64,000 nt of DNA from an uncultured Paenibacillus sp. (GTDB taxonomy: Bacteria > Bacillota > Bacilli > Paenibacillales > Paenibacillaceae): contig CALAWP010000041.1 in assembly GCA_937895345.1 (NCBI GenBank), positions 7,882 through 71,881 on the forward strand, given 5' to 3'. A program made the position numbers and the translations under genes. Of the stretch, positions 51,957 through 60,499 are shown piece by piece; position 1 is the first letter of the stretch, and the number at the start of each line of letters is the position of its first letter. Below the pieces are notes generated by a model, which was not told the DNA's origin, did no database searches, and saw only the letters and a list, made by a program, of their open reading frames with translations.

Positions 51957-52283
51957 ATGGTGTGGTCTATGTTCATCTTCCTGCTTGCGGGATTGGCCGA
52001 GATCGGCGGAGGTTACCTGGTCTGGCTCTGGCTGCGCGAATCAAAGTCTTACTGGTACGGCATAGCCGGCAGTCTCGTGCTTGTGTTATACGGCATCCTT
52101 CCGACGCTGCAACATTTCCCGTCGTTTGGCCGCGTATATGCGGCCTATGGAGGGGTGTTTATTATTTTGGCCGTATTATGGGGCTGGCTGGTCGACCGCA
52201 AAACGCCGGATCTGTACGATTGGATCGGCGCAGTCGTGTGCTTGCTTGGCGTGGCGATCATGCTGTGGGCGCCCAGACCTTGA
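51957..52283 (+). CDS. ynfA: YnfA/UPF0060 family membrane protein
   Basis: A 108-residue, four-helix protein matching UPF0060: AGLAEIGGGYLVWLWLRE, LQHFPSFGRVYAAYGGVFI, LYDWIGAVVCLLGVAIML. It is related to small multidrug-resistance proteins, possibly as an exporter; the function is debated. It is convergent with arsC, with no clear terminator between. Confidence 0.93.
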   Translation: MVWSMFIFLLAGLAEIGGGYLVWLWLRESKSYWYGIAGSLVLVLYGILPTLQHFPSFGRVYAAYGGVFIILAVLWGWLVDRKTPDLYDWIGAVVCLLGVAIMLWAPRP

Positions 52284-52371
52284 ACCGTCCCGAATGGATG
52301 CGATATGCTTAGGCTGCCCGGATGACCGTTGGCATTCAAGATCCAGGTGAGTTTAACATTCGACGTATTCC

Positions 52372-52794
52372 TTATTGTCCTACTTCCACAAACCGTTTGA
52401 TCCGGCTGCGGATGGCGTCGCGGACTTCGCGGAATTTGGCCGTTACTTCCTCCTCCGTGCCCGTCGCCTTCGCCGGGTCGTCGAAGCCCCAATGCCAGCG
52501 CACGGCTTTGTCATTGCGCACAGCCGGGCAATGATCGTTGGCGTGCCCGCACAGCGTGATGATGTAATCCGCCCTGGCCAACAGCTCCGGATCGATGACG
52601 TCGGACGTATGTCCGGAGATGTCGATTCCCGCTTCCTTCATCGCCGCTGCCGCCCGCGGATTTAAGCCGTGCGCTTCCAGTCCCGCGCTGCGGACTTCAA
52701 ATTTGTCGCTGCCGAGCGCCTTCAGAAAGCCGTCCGCCATCTGGCTGCGGCAAGAGTTGCCTGTGCAAAGAAAATAAACGAGTTTTTTGTCCAT
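52372..52794 (-). CDS. arsC: arsenate reductase, thioredoxin-coupled
   Basis: A 140-residue enzyme of the low-molecular-weight phosphatase fold. The P-loop CTGNSCRSQMA holds the nucleophile Cys10 and Cys15, and the relay Cys pair is in TLCGHANDHCP (about 82 and 89), as in Staphylococcus and Bacillus ArsC. It reduces arsenate to arsenite, which ArsB exports. The start ATG 52794 after AGGAGAG is chosen over a frame from 52815. Confidence 0.95.
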   Translation of the reverse strand: MDKKLVYFLCTGNSCRSQMADGFLKALGSDKFEVRSAGLEAHGLNPRAAAAMKEAGIDISGHTSDVIDPELLARADYIITLCGHANDHCPAVRNDKAVRWHWGFDDPAKATGTEEEVTAKFREVRDAIRSRIKRFVEVGQ

Positions 52795-52874
52795 CGCGAA
52801 TCTCTCCTGTTTCATCGTTTAATGGTTGATGCATGCTCAAAAAATACGGCTTCTTACGGCATCCGGATAGCAGT

Positions 52875-54167
52875 CTACGATAATACGGACAGCCACAAGT
52901 AAAGGCCAAGCAGCGTAAGAAGCAGCGTCGGTATCGTCAACACGATGCCGACTCGGAAATAGTAGCCCCAGCCGATGCGCACCCCCTTCTGAGCCAGCAC
53001 GTGAAGCCAGAGCAGCGTGGCGAGCGAGCCGATCGGCGTTATTTTCGGACCGAGATCGCTGCCGATGACGTTGGCGTATATGAGCGCTTCCCGGATAACG
53101 CCTTCCGCTCCCGTTCCTTCAATGGCCAGCGCGTTAATCATCACGGTCGGCATATTGTTCATAACCGAAGACAGGACCGCGGCTGCAAATCCCATGCCGA
53201 GCGAAGCGGCCAGCAAGCCTTGATCGGCCATGAAGGCGACAGCTTGGCCAAGGGCGTCGGTCAGGCCGGCGTTTTTGAGCCCGTAGACGACGACGTACAT
53301 GCCAATGGAGAAAATAACGACCGACCATGGCGCACCTTTGACGATGTTGACGGTATCGATCGCTTTGCTGGACCGGGCGAGGAGCATAAACAGCAACGCG
53401 ACCGTTCCCGCGACGGCGGATACCGGAATATGGATAATGCCGCCGGCGAGATACGCGGTAAGCAGAACGCCCAGCATCCACCACGATAACCGGAACAGCC
53501 GCGGATCTCTGATCGCATCCTTCGGCGATTGAAGCTGCGAGCTGTCGTAGGTTTGGGGGATGTCTTTTTTGAAAAACAGATAAAGCACGAACAAGCTGGC
53601 AGCTATCGAGAACAGGCTGACCACGATCATGCGGCTCGCATATTCGACGAAACCGATGCCGAAAAAGTCGGCGGACACGATATTGACCAAATTGCTGACG
53701 ACAAGCGGCAGCGAGGCGGTGTCCGAGATAAAGCCGCTGGCCATGATGAAAGGCAGAATCATTCGGTCCGGAAACCGGAGAGCCCGCACCATGGCAAGAA
53801 CGATCGGCGTCAGGATAAGGGCCGCGCCGTCGTTGGCGAACAGCGCCGCCACCGCCGCGCCGAGCAGGACGACGTACACGAACATCAGGCGCCCGTTGCC
53901 ATTGGCCAGACGAGCCATATGAAGCGCCGCCCATTCGAAAAATCCGATATCGTCGAGAATAAGCGAAATCAATATGATGGCGACAAAAGCAAGAGTCGCG
54001 TTCCAGACGATGCCGGTTACCGTGACGACGTCCTGCAAAGAAACGACTTGAAACGCAAGGGCGAGCAACGCGCCGGCGGCGGCCGACCAGCCGATGCCGA
54101 GTCCTTTGGGCTGCCAGATGACGAACGTTAACGTCAAAATAAAAATGAGAGATGCCAGGTAAACCAT
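52875..54167 (-). CDS. arsB: arsenite efflux pump
   Basis: A 430-residue ArsB-type carrier with about 12 helices. The family segments FVAIILISLILDDIGFFEWAA, LFANDGAALILTPI, NLVNIVSADFF and SVMNNMPTVMI are present. It exports arsenite or antimonite, driven by the proton potential; no arsA is seen. It starts 10 bases after arsR ends. Confidence 0.95.
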   Translation of the reverse strand: MVYLASLIFILTLTFVIWQPKGLGIGWSAAAGALLALAFQVVSLQDVVTVTGIVWNATLAFVAIILISLILDDIGFFEWAALHMARLANGNGRLMFVYVVLLGAAVAALFANDGAALILTPIVLAMVRALRFPDRMILPFIMASGFISDTASLPLVVSNLVNIVSADFFGIGFVEYASRMIVVSLFSIAASLFVLYLFFKKDIPQTYDSSQLQSPKDAIRDPRLFRLSWWMLGVLLTAYLAGGIIHIPVSAVAGTVALLFMLLARSSKAIDTVNIVKGAPWSVVIFSIGMYVVVYGLKNAGLTDALGQAVAFMADQGLLAASLGMGFAAAVLSSVMNNMPTVMINALAIEGTGAEGVIREALIYANVIGSDLGPKITPIGSLATLLWLHVLAQKGVRIGWGYYFRVGIVLTIPTLLLTLLGLYLWLSVLS

Positions 54168-54177
54168 GCCGTCCTCC

Positions 54178-54504
54178 TTAATCGCAGCAATTGGAATTGC
54201 CGCATGCCTGATCGATTGTATCTTTTAGAGAAGGGAGGCGGTCCAGCAACGGGTGCAAATACGGCCGATCTTCCACGTTCAGCGAATAGTAGACCCACTG
54301 CCCGCGTTTCCGTTCCTTGACCAGTCCGCCCGCTTTCAGCTTGCGCATATGCTGACTGACGTTCGGCTGGCTCGTCTGCAGCGCATCGACCAGCTCGCAA
54401 ACGCATAATTCGCGCTCCTTCAAAGCGGCCACAATCGTTAATCGGGTGTTATCGCCCAGAAGCTTGAGCGTTTCGGCCATTTGGCCGAGCTCGACGTTGT
54501 TCAT
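54178..54504 (-). CDS. arsR: arsenical-responsive repressor
   Basis: A 108-residue ArsR/SmtB winged-helix repressor. The metal-sensing ELCVCEL is at 32-38 in the recognition region, and the DNA helix is QTSQPNVSQHMRKLKAGG. The C-terminal tail CGNSNCCD adds three Cys. It leads arsR-arsB-arsC. The ribosome site is AAAGGAG. Operator candidates are listed separately. Confidence 0.94.
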   Translation of the reverse strand: MNNVELGQMAETLKLLGDNTRLTIVAALKERELCVCELVDALQTSQPNVSQHMRKLKAGGLVKERKRGQWVYYSLNVEDRPYLHPLLDRLPSLKDTIDQACGNSNCCD

Positions 54505-54525
54505 AGGATCGCTCCTTTCAAGAAT

Positions 54526-54649
54526 ACAAATATCATGAATGGCGCAACATGTTCAGGCACGGATGACACTGCTTCGCGCTGCAGCGTATAGCGGAGGAGT
54601 CGGTTACTATTCCCACAGGTTATATATTCTCAGGCAATCGGATATTTGT
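54526..54649 (-). promoter_or_regulatory. inverted 9-mers flanking the arsR leader, operator candidates
   Basis: ACAAATATC (54526-54534) and its exact complement GATATTTGT (54641-54649). The distal copy overlaps a minus-strand TTGACA. The proximal copy lies just before the arsR ribosome site. Both suit ArsR binding. Confidence 0.45.
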
Positions 54650-54654
54650 CAATG

Positions 54655-54678
54655 ATTATATAATTATATAATTATATA
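54655..54678. repeat. three tandem ATTATATA units
   Basis: Three perfect 8-bp copies upstream of the arsR promoter region, AT-only and easily melted; they may act as an UP-element. Confidence 0.6.
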
Positions 54679-54905
54679 TTGCTGCGCAAAGATGTCGTTC
54701 ATCGGAAGTCTTGCAGAGGTTGCCCGGAGGCGAGAAGGTGATGTAGAACTTGTTGTACGCTAATACTTCGAGGCTTACCGCTGTTTCTATTCTTGGTCTT
54801 AGTAAAACACCTATTTCTCTGTGATACTGACGAGCATATATGCAGTTTAAAGCAGCATCTTGACAATTAACCTCTGGAGCAATCAGGACTAGTCGTGCAA
54901 AAAAA

Positions 54906-54963
54906 TAGTTGCAATAGCATCCTATTCGCTATACATTGATATTAGTTGCAATGACATGCTATT
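54906..54963 (+). promoter_or_regulatory. two 21-bp direct repeats before marR
   Basis: TAGTTGCAATAGCATCCTATT (first 20 bases shown to 54925) recurs at 54943-54963 with four changes, 37 bases apart, the second ending 17 bases before the TTG start. This is where a self-repressing MarR protein would bind. Confidence 0.5.
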
Positions 54964-54979
54964 TTGAGGGGGTGATGTT

Positions 54980-55447
54980 TTGAGCGAAAATTGGCGGCAA
55001 CACGACAAGGGCGGAGAGGAATCGCACGGCCAATTGATTTCGGCCATATACCGTCACATGCAAGTATTGATCTCGGCGGAAATGGCGCCATTCCGAATCG
55101 GCAGCGGACAGTATATTTTTCTGATGGCTATTGCGTTTCGGCAGCCCGTCACACAGAAAGAGCTGAGCAAGTCGCTGCTCATTGACAAGACGACCACCGC
55201 CAAGGCGATTGCGAAGCTGGAAGCAGAAGGGTATGTCCGCAGGGAAGCCAATCCCGCCGACAATCGCTATCAGTTGCTTTATTTGACTAATGATGGGAGA
55301 GAGGTTGTTCCAAAGGTTCAAGAAGCGTTGGCACGCGTGAAAAACAAGACACGGAAGGGCATTGATGACAAGGACTATGAGCTGTTGCTGCGATTGCTTA
55401 AAATCGTGCTTAGCAATTTGACCGAGAAGGAGGAGACGGAAGATTGA
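54980..55447 (+). CDS. MarR family regulator
   Basis: A 155-residue winged-helix protein. The MarR core is seen in VTQKELSKSLLIDKTTTAKAIAKLEAEGYV and the wing in REANPADNRYQLLYLT. The TTG 54980 start follows GAGGGGGTGATG. It leads a three-gene operon with a DUF5519 gene and a haloalkane dehalogenase; such regulators often sense the substrate or an oxidant. Repeats upstream suggest autorepression. Confidence 0.9.
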   Translation: MSENWRQHDKGGEESHGQLISAIYRHMQVLISAEMAPFRIGSGQYIFLMAIAFRQPVTQKELSKSLLIDKTTTAKAIAKLEAEGYVRREANPADNRYQLLYLTNDGREVVPKVQEALARVKNKTRKGIDDKDYELLLRLLKIVLSNLTEKEETED

Positions 55448-55794
55448 CAGGAAGAGGAGGAGCGGCACTTACGGAAGAGATGTTGACGTGGGAAGGCGTA
55501 ACGAAGCAACCGCATCGGTTCGGAGGGATAGAATTTCAGTTAAACGGCAAAGAAATCGGCCATCTTCACGGTAACCGACTGTTCGACCTGCTGTTGCTAA
55601 AATCCGAGAGGGATCGATGGATCGAAGAAGGAAAGGCAAGTCCGCATCATATGTTCCCCGATTCGAATTGGGTATCCTTATATATAAATTCTGATCGGGA
55701 TGTTGCGTATGCCGTCGAGATCGCACGTTTTAAATATGATCGTTTGAAAGAACGACAAAACAACAAAATGGAAGGTGAGATGCGAAGTGAGTAA
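55444..55794 (+). CDS. DUF5519 (luciferase-domain) protein
   Basis: A 116-residue protein. The core RFGGIEFQLNGKEIGHLHGNRLFDLLL followed by GKASPHHMFPDSNWVSLYI matches DUF5519, found alone or at the C-terminus of some luciferase-like proteins. His residues (GHLHGN, PHH) are conserved. Its function is unknown. The TTG start overlaps the marR stop by four bases, so it is translationally coupled. Confidence 0.8.
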   Translation: MTGRGGAALTEEMLTWEGVTKQPHRFGGIEFQLNGKEIGHLHGNRLFDLLLLKSERDRWIEEGKASPHHMFPDSNWVSLYINSDRDVAYAVEIARFKYDRLKERQNNKMEGEMRSE

Positions 55795-56665
55795 TGAAAC
55801 GTTTCCGTATGAGAAAAAGCGAATGAAAGTATTCGATGTGGAGATGGCGTATGTGGAGGAGGGAAGCGGCGACCCAATCGTCTTCTTGCATGGTAATCCC
55901 ACATCCTCTTATCTTTGGCGCAACATCATACCTTACGCGCAAAAGTATGGCCGCTGCATCGCGCCTGATCTCGTTGGCATGGGCGATTCCGCCAAACTCC
56001 CAAACAGCGGCCCTAACACGTACACCTTCGCCGAGCACCGCCGTTATCTCGACAAGCTGCTCGAACAGCTAGGCGTAAGCGAGCGTGTGACGTTCATCGT
56101 GCACGATTGGGGATCAGCGCTGGGGTTTGATTGGTCGAAGCGTCATCCAGATGCGGTAAAAGGCATTGCTTATATGGAAGCGATAATTATGCCGAGCAGC
56201 TGGAGCGATATGCCGGAGGAAGGACGCAAGGTGTTTCAAGCGCTTAGGTCTCCGGAAGGGGAAAGTATGGTGCTGGAGCAAAATTCGTTCATCGAGTTTA
56301 ATTTGCCGGTTAACATCTTGCGCAAATTGTCGGATGAAGAAATGGCCCATTACCGCCGTCCGTTCCTGGAACCAGGCGAAAGCCGCCGACCAATGCTTAG
56401 TTGGGCTCGTCAGCTTCCGACCGGCGGCGATCCGGCCGAAGTGATAGCGATTGTCTCCGAGTACGGCGAGTTTCTGGCACAGAGCGCCGTTCCTAAACTT
56501 TTCGTTCATTGCGAACCCGGCAGATTGCCGAAAGCCCATATCGAATACTGCCGTTCCTGGCCGTCGCAGACGGAAGTTACGGTCCCGGGCCGCCACTACC
56601 CGCAAGAAGACGCACCTGATGCTGTCGGCGAAGCGCTTGCTGCATGGTTGGAAAAATTGGCGTAA
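55787..56665 (+). CDS. dhaA: haloalkane dehalogenase
   Basis: A 292-residue alpha/beta hydrolase close to DhaA. Halide site Asn and Trp are seen in LHGNPTSSYLWRN and HDWGSALGF, where the Asp is the nucleophile; the His of the triad is in VPGRHYPQEDAP. It would cleave carbon-halogen bonds by hydrolysis; the natural substrate in soil bacteria is usually unknown. GTG 55787 with GGAAGGTGAG is preferred to GTG 55775. It overlaps the DUF5519 gene by eight bases. Confidence 0.9.
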   Translation: MSNETFPYEKKRMKVFDVEMAYVEEGSGDPIVFLHGNPTSSYLWRNIIPYAQKYGRCIAPDLVGMGDSAKLPNSGPNTYTFAEHRRYLDKLLEQLGVSERVTFIVHDWGSALGFDWSKRHPDAVKGIAYMEAIIMPSSWSDMPEEGRKVFQALRSPEGESMVLEQNSFIEFNLPVNILRKLSDEEMAHYRRPFLEPGESRRPMLSWARQLPTGGDPAEVIAIVSEYGEFLAQSAVPKLFVHCEPGRLPKAHIEYCRSWPSQTEVTVPGRHYPQEDAPDAVGEALAAWLEKLA

Positions 56666-56696
56666 TGGAATAGAGTTTGAATGGATACGTTTAACC

Positions 56697-56726
56697 TTGA
56701 CATCGCACGGCCCGAGCTTATATAAT
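56697..56726 (+). promoter_or_regulatory. consensus promoter of leuS
   Basis: TTGACA (56697-56702), an 18-base spacer and TATAAT (56721-56726). Predicted start is near 56733, at the T-box leader. Confidence 0.85.
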
Positions 56727-56732
56727 CAGTAA

Positions 56733-57016
56733 TAATAATTTTCCAAAACTCCATAGTCAGCGATGAAGAGGAACAGTACTTGCGCGGCCAGGACCAGAGA
56801 GCCGGCGGCTTGGTGAAAGCCGGACCTGAAGCGGAAGGAAGCTCGCCTTGGAGCTGCGCGACCAGCGTGCCCATGTCGGTACGCGAACGCGCCGTATAAG
56901 CCTGCGTTATAGGCTCAGAGTGAGCGAAGGGCAAAGCATGCCCGCCGCTAACTAGGGTGGTACCACGGGAATTTGACCTCTCGTCCCTAGCGTTGATCCG
57001 CTGGGGGCGGGAGGTT
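56733..57016 (+). promoter_or_regulatory. T-box leader of leuS
   Basis: A tRNA-sensing riboswitch that lets transcription pass when uncharged tRNA-Leu builds up. The T-box core AGGGTGGTACCACGGGAA is at 56954-56971. Stem I features are present: GATGAAGAGGAACAGTA near the 5' end and AGAGAGCC...GGTGAAAGCC at its tip. A CTC at 56842-56844 in AAGCTCGCC is the likely leucine specifier codon. The terminator hairpin (CCTC-CG-CCC with GGG-CG-GAGG, then TTTTAT) is at about 56977-57016, just before leuS. Confidence 0.93.
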
Positions 57017-57039
57017 TTATGTTTAGGAGGATGAAGCAG

Positions 57040-59478
57040 ATGAGTCAGGAGCAGCAGCGCCACGGCTACGATCCGCTTGCGATCGAGCCGAAATGGCAGC
57101 AATATTGGGACCGCAACAAAACGTTCAAAACGACCGAAGACGCCGATAAACCGAAGTTTTACGCCTTGGATATGTTTCCGTATCCTTCGGGCGCCGGCTT
57201 GCACGTCGGCCATCCGGAAGGTTATACGGCCACGGACATCGTGTCGCGCTACAAACGGATGAGAGGCTACAACGTCCTCCATCCGATGGGCTGGGACGCA
57301 TTCGGCCTGCCGGCGGAGCAGCACGCTCTCGATACGGGGCAGCATCCGCGCGACATCACGTTCAAAAACATCGACAACTTCCGCCGCCAGATCAAGTCGC
57401 TCGGCTTCTCGTACGATTGGGACCGGGAATTTAGCACGACGGATCCGGATTATTACAAGTGGACGCAGTGGATTTTTATCCAGCTGTATAAGCGCGGACT
57501 TGCCTACGTAGCGGAGGTGTCGGTCAACTGGTGTCCGGCTCTCGGCACGGTGCTCGCGAACGAGGAAGTTATCGACGGCAAGAGCGAACGCGGCGGCCAT
57601 CCGGTCATCCGCAAGCCGATGCGCCAATGGATGCTGAAAATTACGGAATATGCGGACCGGCTGCTGGACGATCTGGAAGAGCTGGATTGGTCGGAAAGCA
57701 TCAAGGACATGCAGCGCAACTGGATCGGCAAGTCGACCGGCGCGGAGGTCGACTTCGAGATCGACGGCAGCGACAAGTCGCTGGTCGTCTTTACGACCCG
57801 GCCGGATACGCTGTACGGCGCGACGTATTGCGTTCTGGCTCCCGAGCATGAGCTGGTGCCGTCCATTACGACGGAGGAGCAGCGAGCGGCGGTCGAGGCT
57901 TATCAAGAAGCCGCGGCGCGCAAAAGCGACCTGGAGCGGACCGACCTCGCCAAGGACAAAACCGGGGTATTTACCGGCGCTTACGCCATTAACCCGGTAA
58001 GCGGCGAGAAGCTGCCGATCTGGATTGCGGATTATGTGCTGGCGGGCTACGGAACGGGCGCGATTATGTCAGTGCCGGGCCACGATACGCGCGACTGGGA
58101 ATTTGCGAAGCAGTTCGGTCTTCCGATCGTCGAGGTCGTGCAGGGCGGAGACGTAACGCAGGAAGCGTACACGGGAGACGGTCCGCACGTCAATTCCGGC
58201 GAGCTGAACGGACTTCATAACGAAGAGGCCATCGCGAAAATGATCGAGGTGCTGGAGCAAAGCGGCAAAGGCAAGGCGAAGGTGACATACCGTTTGCGCG
58301 ATTGGCTGTTCAGCCGCCAGCGTTATTGGGGAGAGCCGATTCCGATCCTTCATCTGGAGGACGGCTCGATGAAGACCGTGCCGGAGGATCAGCTGCCGCT
58401 GCTGCTGCCGGACGTAGACGCGATCAAACCTTCCGGCACGGGCGAATCGCCGCTGGCGAACGTGACCGACTGGGTCAATACCGTCGATCCGGAGACGGGC
58501 ATGAAGGCTCGCCGCGAAACGAACACGATGCCGCAATGGGCGGGAAGCTGCTGGTACTACTTGCGGTTTATCGATCCGAAGAACGACAAGGAGCTGTGCG
58601 CCAAAGAGAAGCAGAAGCAGTGGCTGCCGGTCGATTTGTATATCGGCGGCGCCGAGCACGCGGTGCTTCATTTGCTGTATGCGCGTTTTTGGCACAAGGT
58701 GCTTTACGATATCGGCGTTGTCGACACGAAAGAACCGTTCCACAAGCTGGTGAACCAAGGCATGATTCTCGGCACGAACAACGAGAAAATGTCCAAGTCG
58801 CGCGGCAACGTCATCAATCCCGACGACATTGTCGGCGAATACGGCGCGGATACGCTGCGCATGTACGAAATGTTTATGGGACCGCTGGAAGCGACGAAGC
58901 CTTGGAATACGAACGGCGTGGAAGGGACGTACCGCTTCCTGGCCCGCGTCTGGCGATTGTTCGTCGGCGAAGACGGGCAGTTGAACGCCAAGATCGGCGA
59001 CGGCGAGACGAGCGATGCGTTCAAGCGCGTCTGGCACCGTTCCATCAAAAAAATTACGGACGACTACGAAAACTTGCGCTTCAACACGGCGATCAGCCAA
59101 TTGATGATTTTCGTCAACGAAGCGTATAAGACGGAGTCGCTGCCGCGCAAGGCGATGAGCGATTTTGTGCAAATGCTGTCTCCAATCGCTCCGCATATTG
59201 CGGAAGAGCTGTGGGAAAAGCTCGGCCATGCGGAATCGGTCAGTTACGCAGCTTGGCCGACGTACGACGAGGCATGGACGGTCGACCAGGAAGTCGAAAT
59301 CGTCGTGCAGGTGAACGGCAAAATCGCGGACCGCGTCTCCATTCCGGCGGATATGGATCAGGCGGCGATGGAGGAAATGGCCAAAGGTCTGGATAAGGTG
59401 CAAGAGCTGATCAGCGGCAAAACCGTCCGCAAGGTCATCGCGGTAAAAGGAAAGCTTGTCAATATCGTAGCGAATTAA
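57040..59478 (+). CDS. leuS: leucyl-tRNA synthetase
   Basis: An 812-residue class I synthetase, normal for the bacterial type. HIGH is seen in PYPSGAGLHVGHPEGY and KMSKS in NNEKMSKSRGNV. The editing domain CP1 lies between them (about 220-410, with TTRPDTLYGATYCVLAPEH). The start is ATG 57040 after AGGAGG; ATG 57019 or 57031 would overlap the ribosome site. It is controlled by the T-box leader. Confidence 0.97.
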   Translation: MSQEQQRHGYDPLAIEPKWQQYWDRNKTFKTTEDADKPKFYALDMFPYPSGAGLHVGHPEGYTATDIVSRYKRMRGYNVLHPMGWDAFGLPAEQHALDTGQHPRDITFKNIDNFRRQIKSLGFSYDWDREFSTTDPDYYKWTQWIFIQLYKRGLAYVAEVSVNWCPALGTVLANEEVIDGKSERGGHPVIRKPMRQWMLKITEYADRLLDDLEELDWSESIKDMQRNWIGKSTGAEVDFEIDGSDKSLVVFTTRPDTLYGATYCVLAPEHELVPSITTEEQRAAVEAYQEAAARKSDLERTDLAKDKTGVFTGAYAINPVSGEKLPIWIADYVLAGYGTGAIMSVPGHDTRDWEFAKQFGLPIVEVVQGGDVTQEAYTGDGPHVNSGELNGLHNEEAIAKMIEVLEQSGKGKAKVTYRLRDWLFSRQRYWGEPIPILHLEDGSMKTVPEDQLPLLLPDVDAIKPSGTGESPLANVTDWVNTVDPETGMKARRETNTMPQWAGSCWYYLRFIDPKNDKELCAKEKQKQWLPVDLYIGGAEHAVLHLLYARFWHKVLYDIGVVDTKEPFHKLVNQGMILGTNNEKMSKSRGNVINPDDIVGEYGADTLRMYEMFMGPLEATKPWNTNGVEGTYRFLARVWRLFVGEDGQLNAKIGDGETSDAFKRVWHRSIKKITDDYENLRFNTAISQLMIFVNEAYKTESLPRKAMSDFVQMLSPIAPHIAEELWEKLGHAESVSYAAWPTYDEAWTVDQEVEIVVQVNGKIADRVSIPADMDQAAMEEMAKGLDKVQELISGKTVRKVIAVKGKLVNIVAN

Positions 59479-59488
59479 CGCTTAACCC

Positions 59489-59541
59489 GAAGAGGTGGGC
59501 GGCTTTAGCTGAAGAACAGCTATTGTCCGTTCACCTCTTCG
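59489..59541. terminator. terminator between leuS and comER
   Basis: CGAAGAGGTG (59489-59498) pairs with CACCTCTTCG (59532-59541), overlapping the comER stop region. Confidence 0.7.
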
Positions 59542-60359
59542 CCGCAAAATGCGGTCGTAACCTTCAGCAGGTCTTCGCGGTATTTGGCATGCGTCGCGCG
59601 AACAAGCCGGTTGAATACCCCTTCGGTTTCGCGCTGCAGCAGCGCCAGCGCCTGCGCGGTAATGCCTCCGGGAACGGCGACCCGCTGCTGAATCTGTCCG
59701 GGCGTCATTCTGCCGTCCGTCAGCAGCAGCCCCGTGCCGAGCAGCATGTTTCCGGCAACCTGCAGCGCATGCTCGCGCGGGATGCCCGTCTCCTCCACCG
59801 CCGCTTCCACGAACTGCTCCAGCAAAAAGGCGATAAAGGCGGGACCGCAGCTGGAAAGATCGGACACGATTCGCGTATAGCTTTCTTCGATGCGAATCGG
59901 CTCGCTAATATGGGCGAACAGCGCCTCGACCCTTTTTTTGTCCTTTTCCGTCATCGTTTCGCCGTACATACAGAGGGATGCTCCGCTCCAGACCATATTC
60001 GTAATGCTCGGAATGACCTTGGCGATTTTGCAGTCCAGTTCGCCCTCGAGGTGGGAGATCAGAACCGGGCTCGTAATGGATACCGCAATTTGGTCGCGCC
60101 GGATGACGGGTTTGATTTCGTCGACGACGGTTTTGAATTCATGGGGCTTTACGCACAAAAACACAATGTCGGAGCCGCATGCCGCATCCAGGTTCGCATA
60201 TTCCGCCCGCAAGCCGGGATATCGGTCGGCCAACGCTTGCGCTTTGGCGAAGGTGCGGTTGCTTACGGCGATTTCAGCCGGAGACAACGCTCCCGCCGCG
60301 ATAAAGGCTTCGATCAGCAAGCTTCCCATGGAGCCCGTTCCGATAAATCCAACATTCAT
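59520..60359 (-). CDS. comER: ComER, pyrroline-5-carboxylate reductase-like
   Basis: A 279-residue ProC-family NAD(P)-binding protein. The dinucleotide loop is GFIGTGSMGSLL at the N-terminus, CVKPHEFKTVV follows, and the C-terminal SSCGPAFIAFLLEQFVEAAV and PGGITAQAL are family marks. It sits divergent from comEA exactly as comER does in Bacillus, so ComER is preferred to ProC. Its function is not clear; in Bacillus it has been linked to sporulation and biofilm control. Confidence 0.88.
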   Translation of the reverse strand: MNVGFIGTGSMGSLLIEAFIAAGALSPAEIAVSNRTFAKAQALADRYPGLRAEYANLDAACGSDIVFLCVKPHEFKTVVDEIKPVIRRDQIAVSITSPVLISHLEGELDCKIAKVIPSITNMVWSGASLCMYGETMTEKDKKRVEALFAHISEPIRIEESYTRIVSDLSSCGPAFIAFLLEQFVEAAVEETGIPREHALQVAGNMLLGTGLLLTDGRMTPGQIQQRVAVPGGITAQALALLQRETEGVFNRLVRATHAKYREDLLKVTTAFCGEEVNGQ

Positions 60360-60499
60360 GTCAAGCCCTCCCCAACCGGCGGTTTTATACTCTTATTAAG
60401 CTATTCGGCAAGACTTGTTTCTTATGTCAACCAATGTTCGGAAATGACTCGAAGATCACTATGGCAATCTGTCATTGTTGGAAAGGATGGGGTGAAGCG

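Larger units (their letters stand above)
54505..54979. other. divergent control region, arsR / marR
   Basis: 475 bases without a gene. It holds 9-bp inverted repeats near arsR, a run of three ATTATATA units and MarR-side direct repeats. The middle (about 54690-54860) shows nothing that I can name. Confidence 0.6.

Noticed and set aside
58069..59403. 444-codon minus-strand frame inside leuS
   Set aside because: Antisense shadow of a certain gene.
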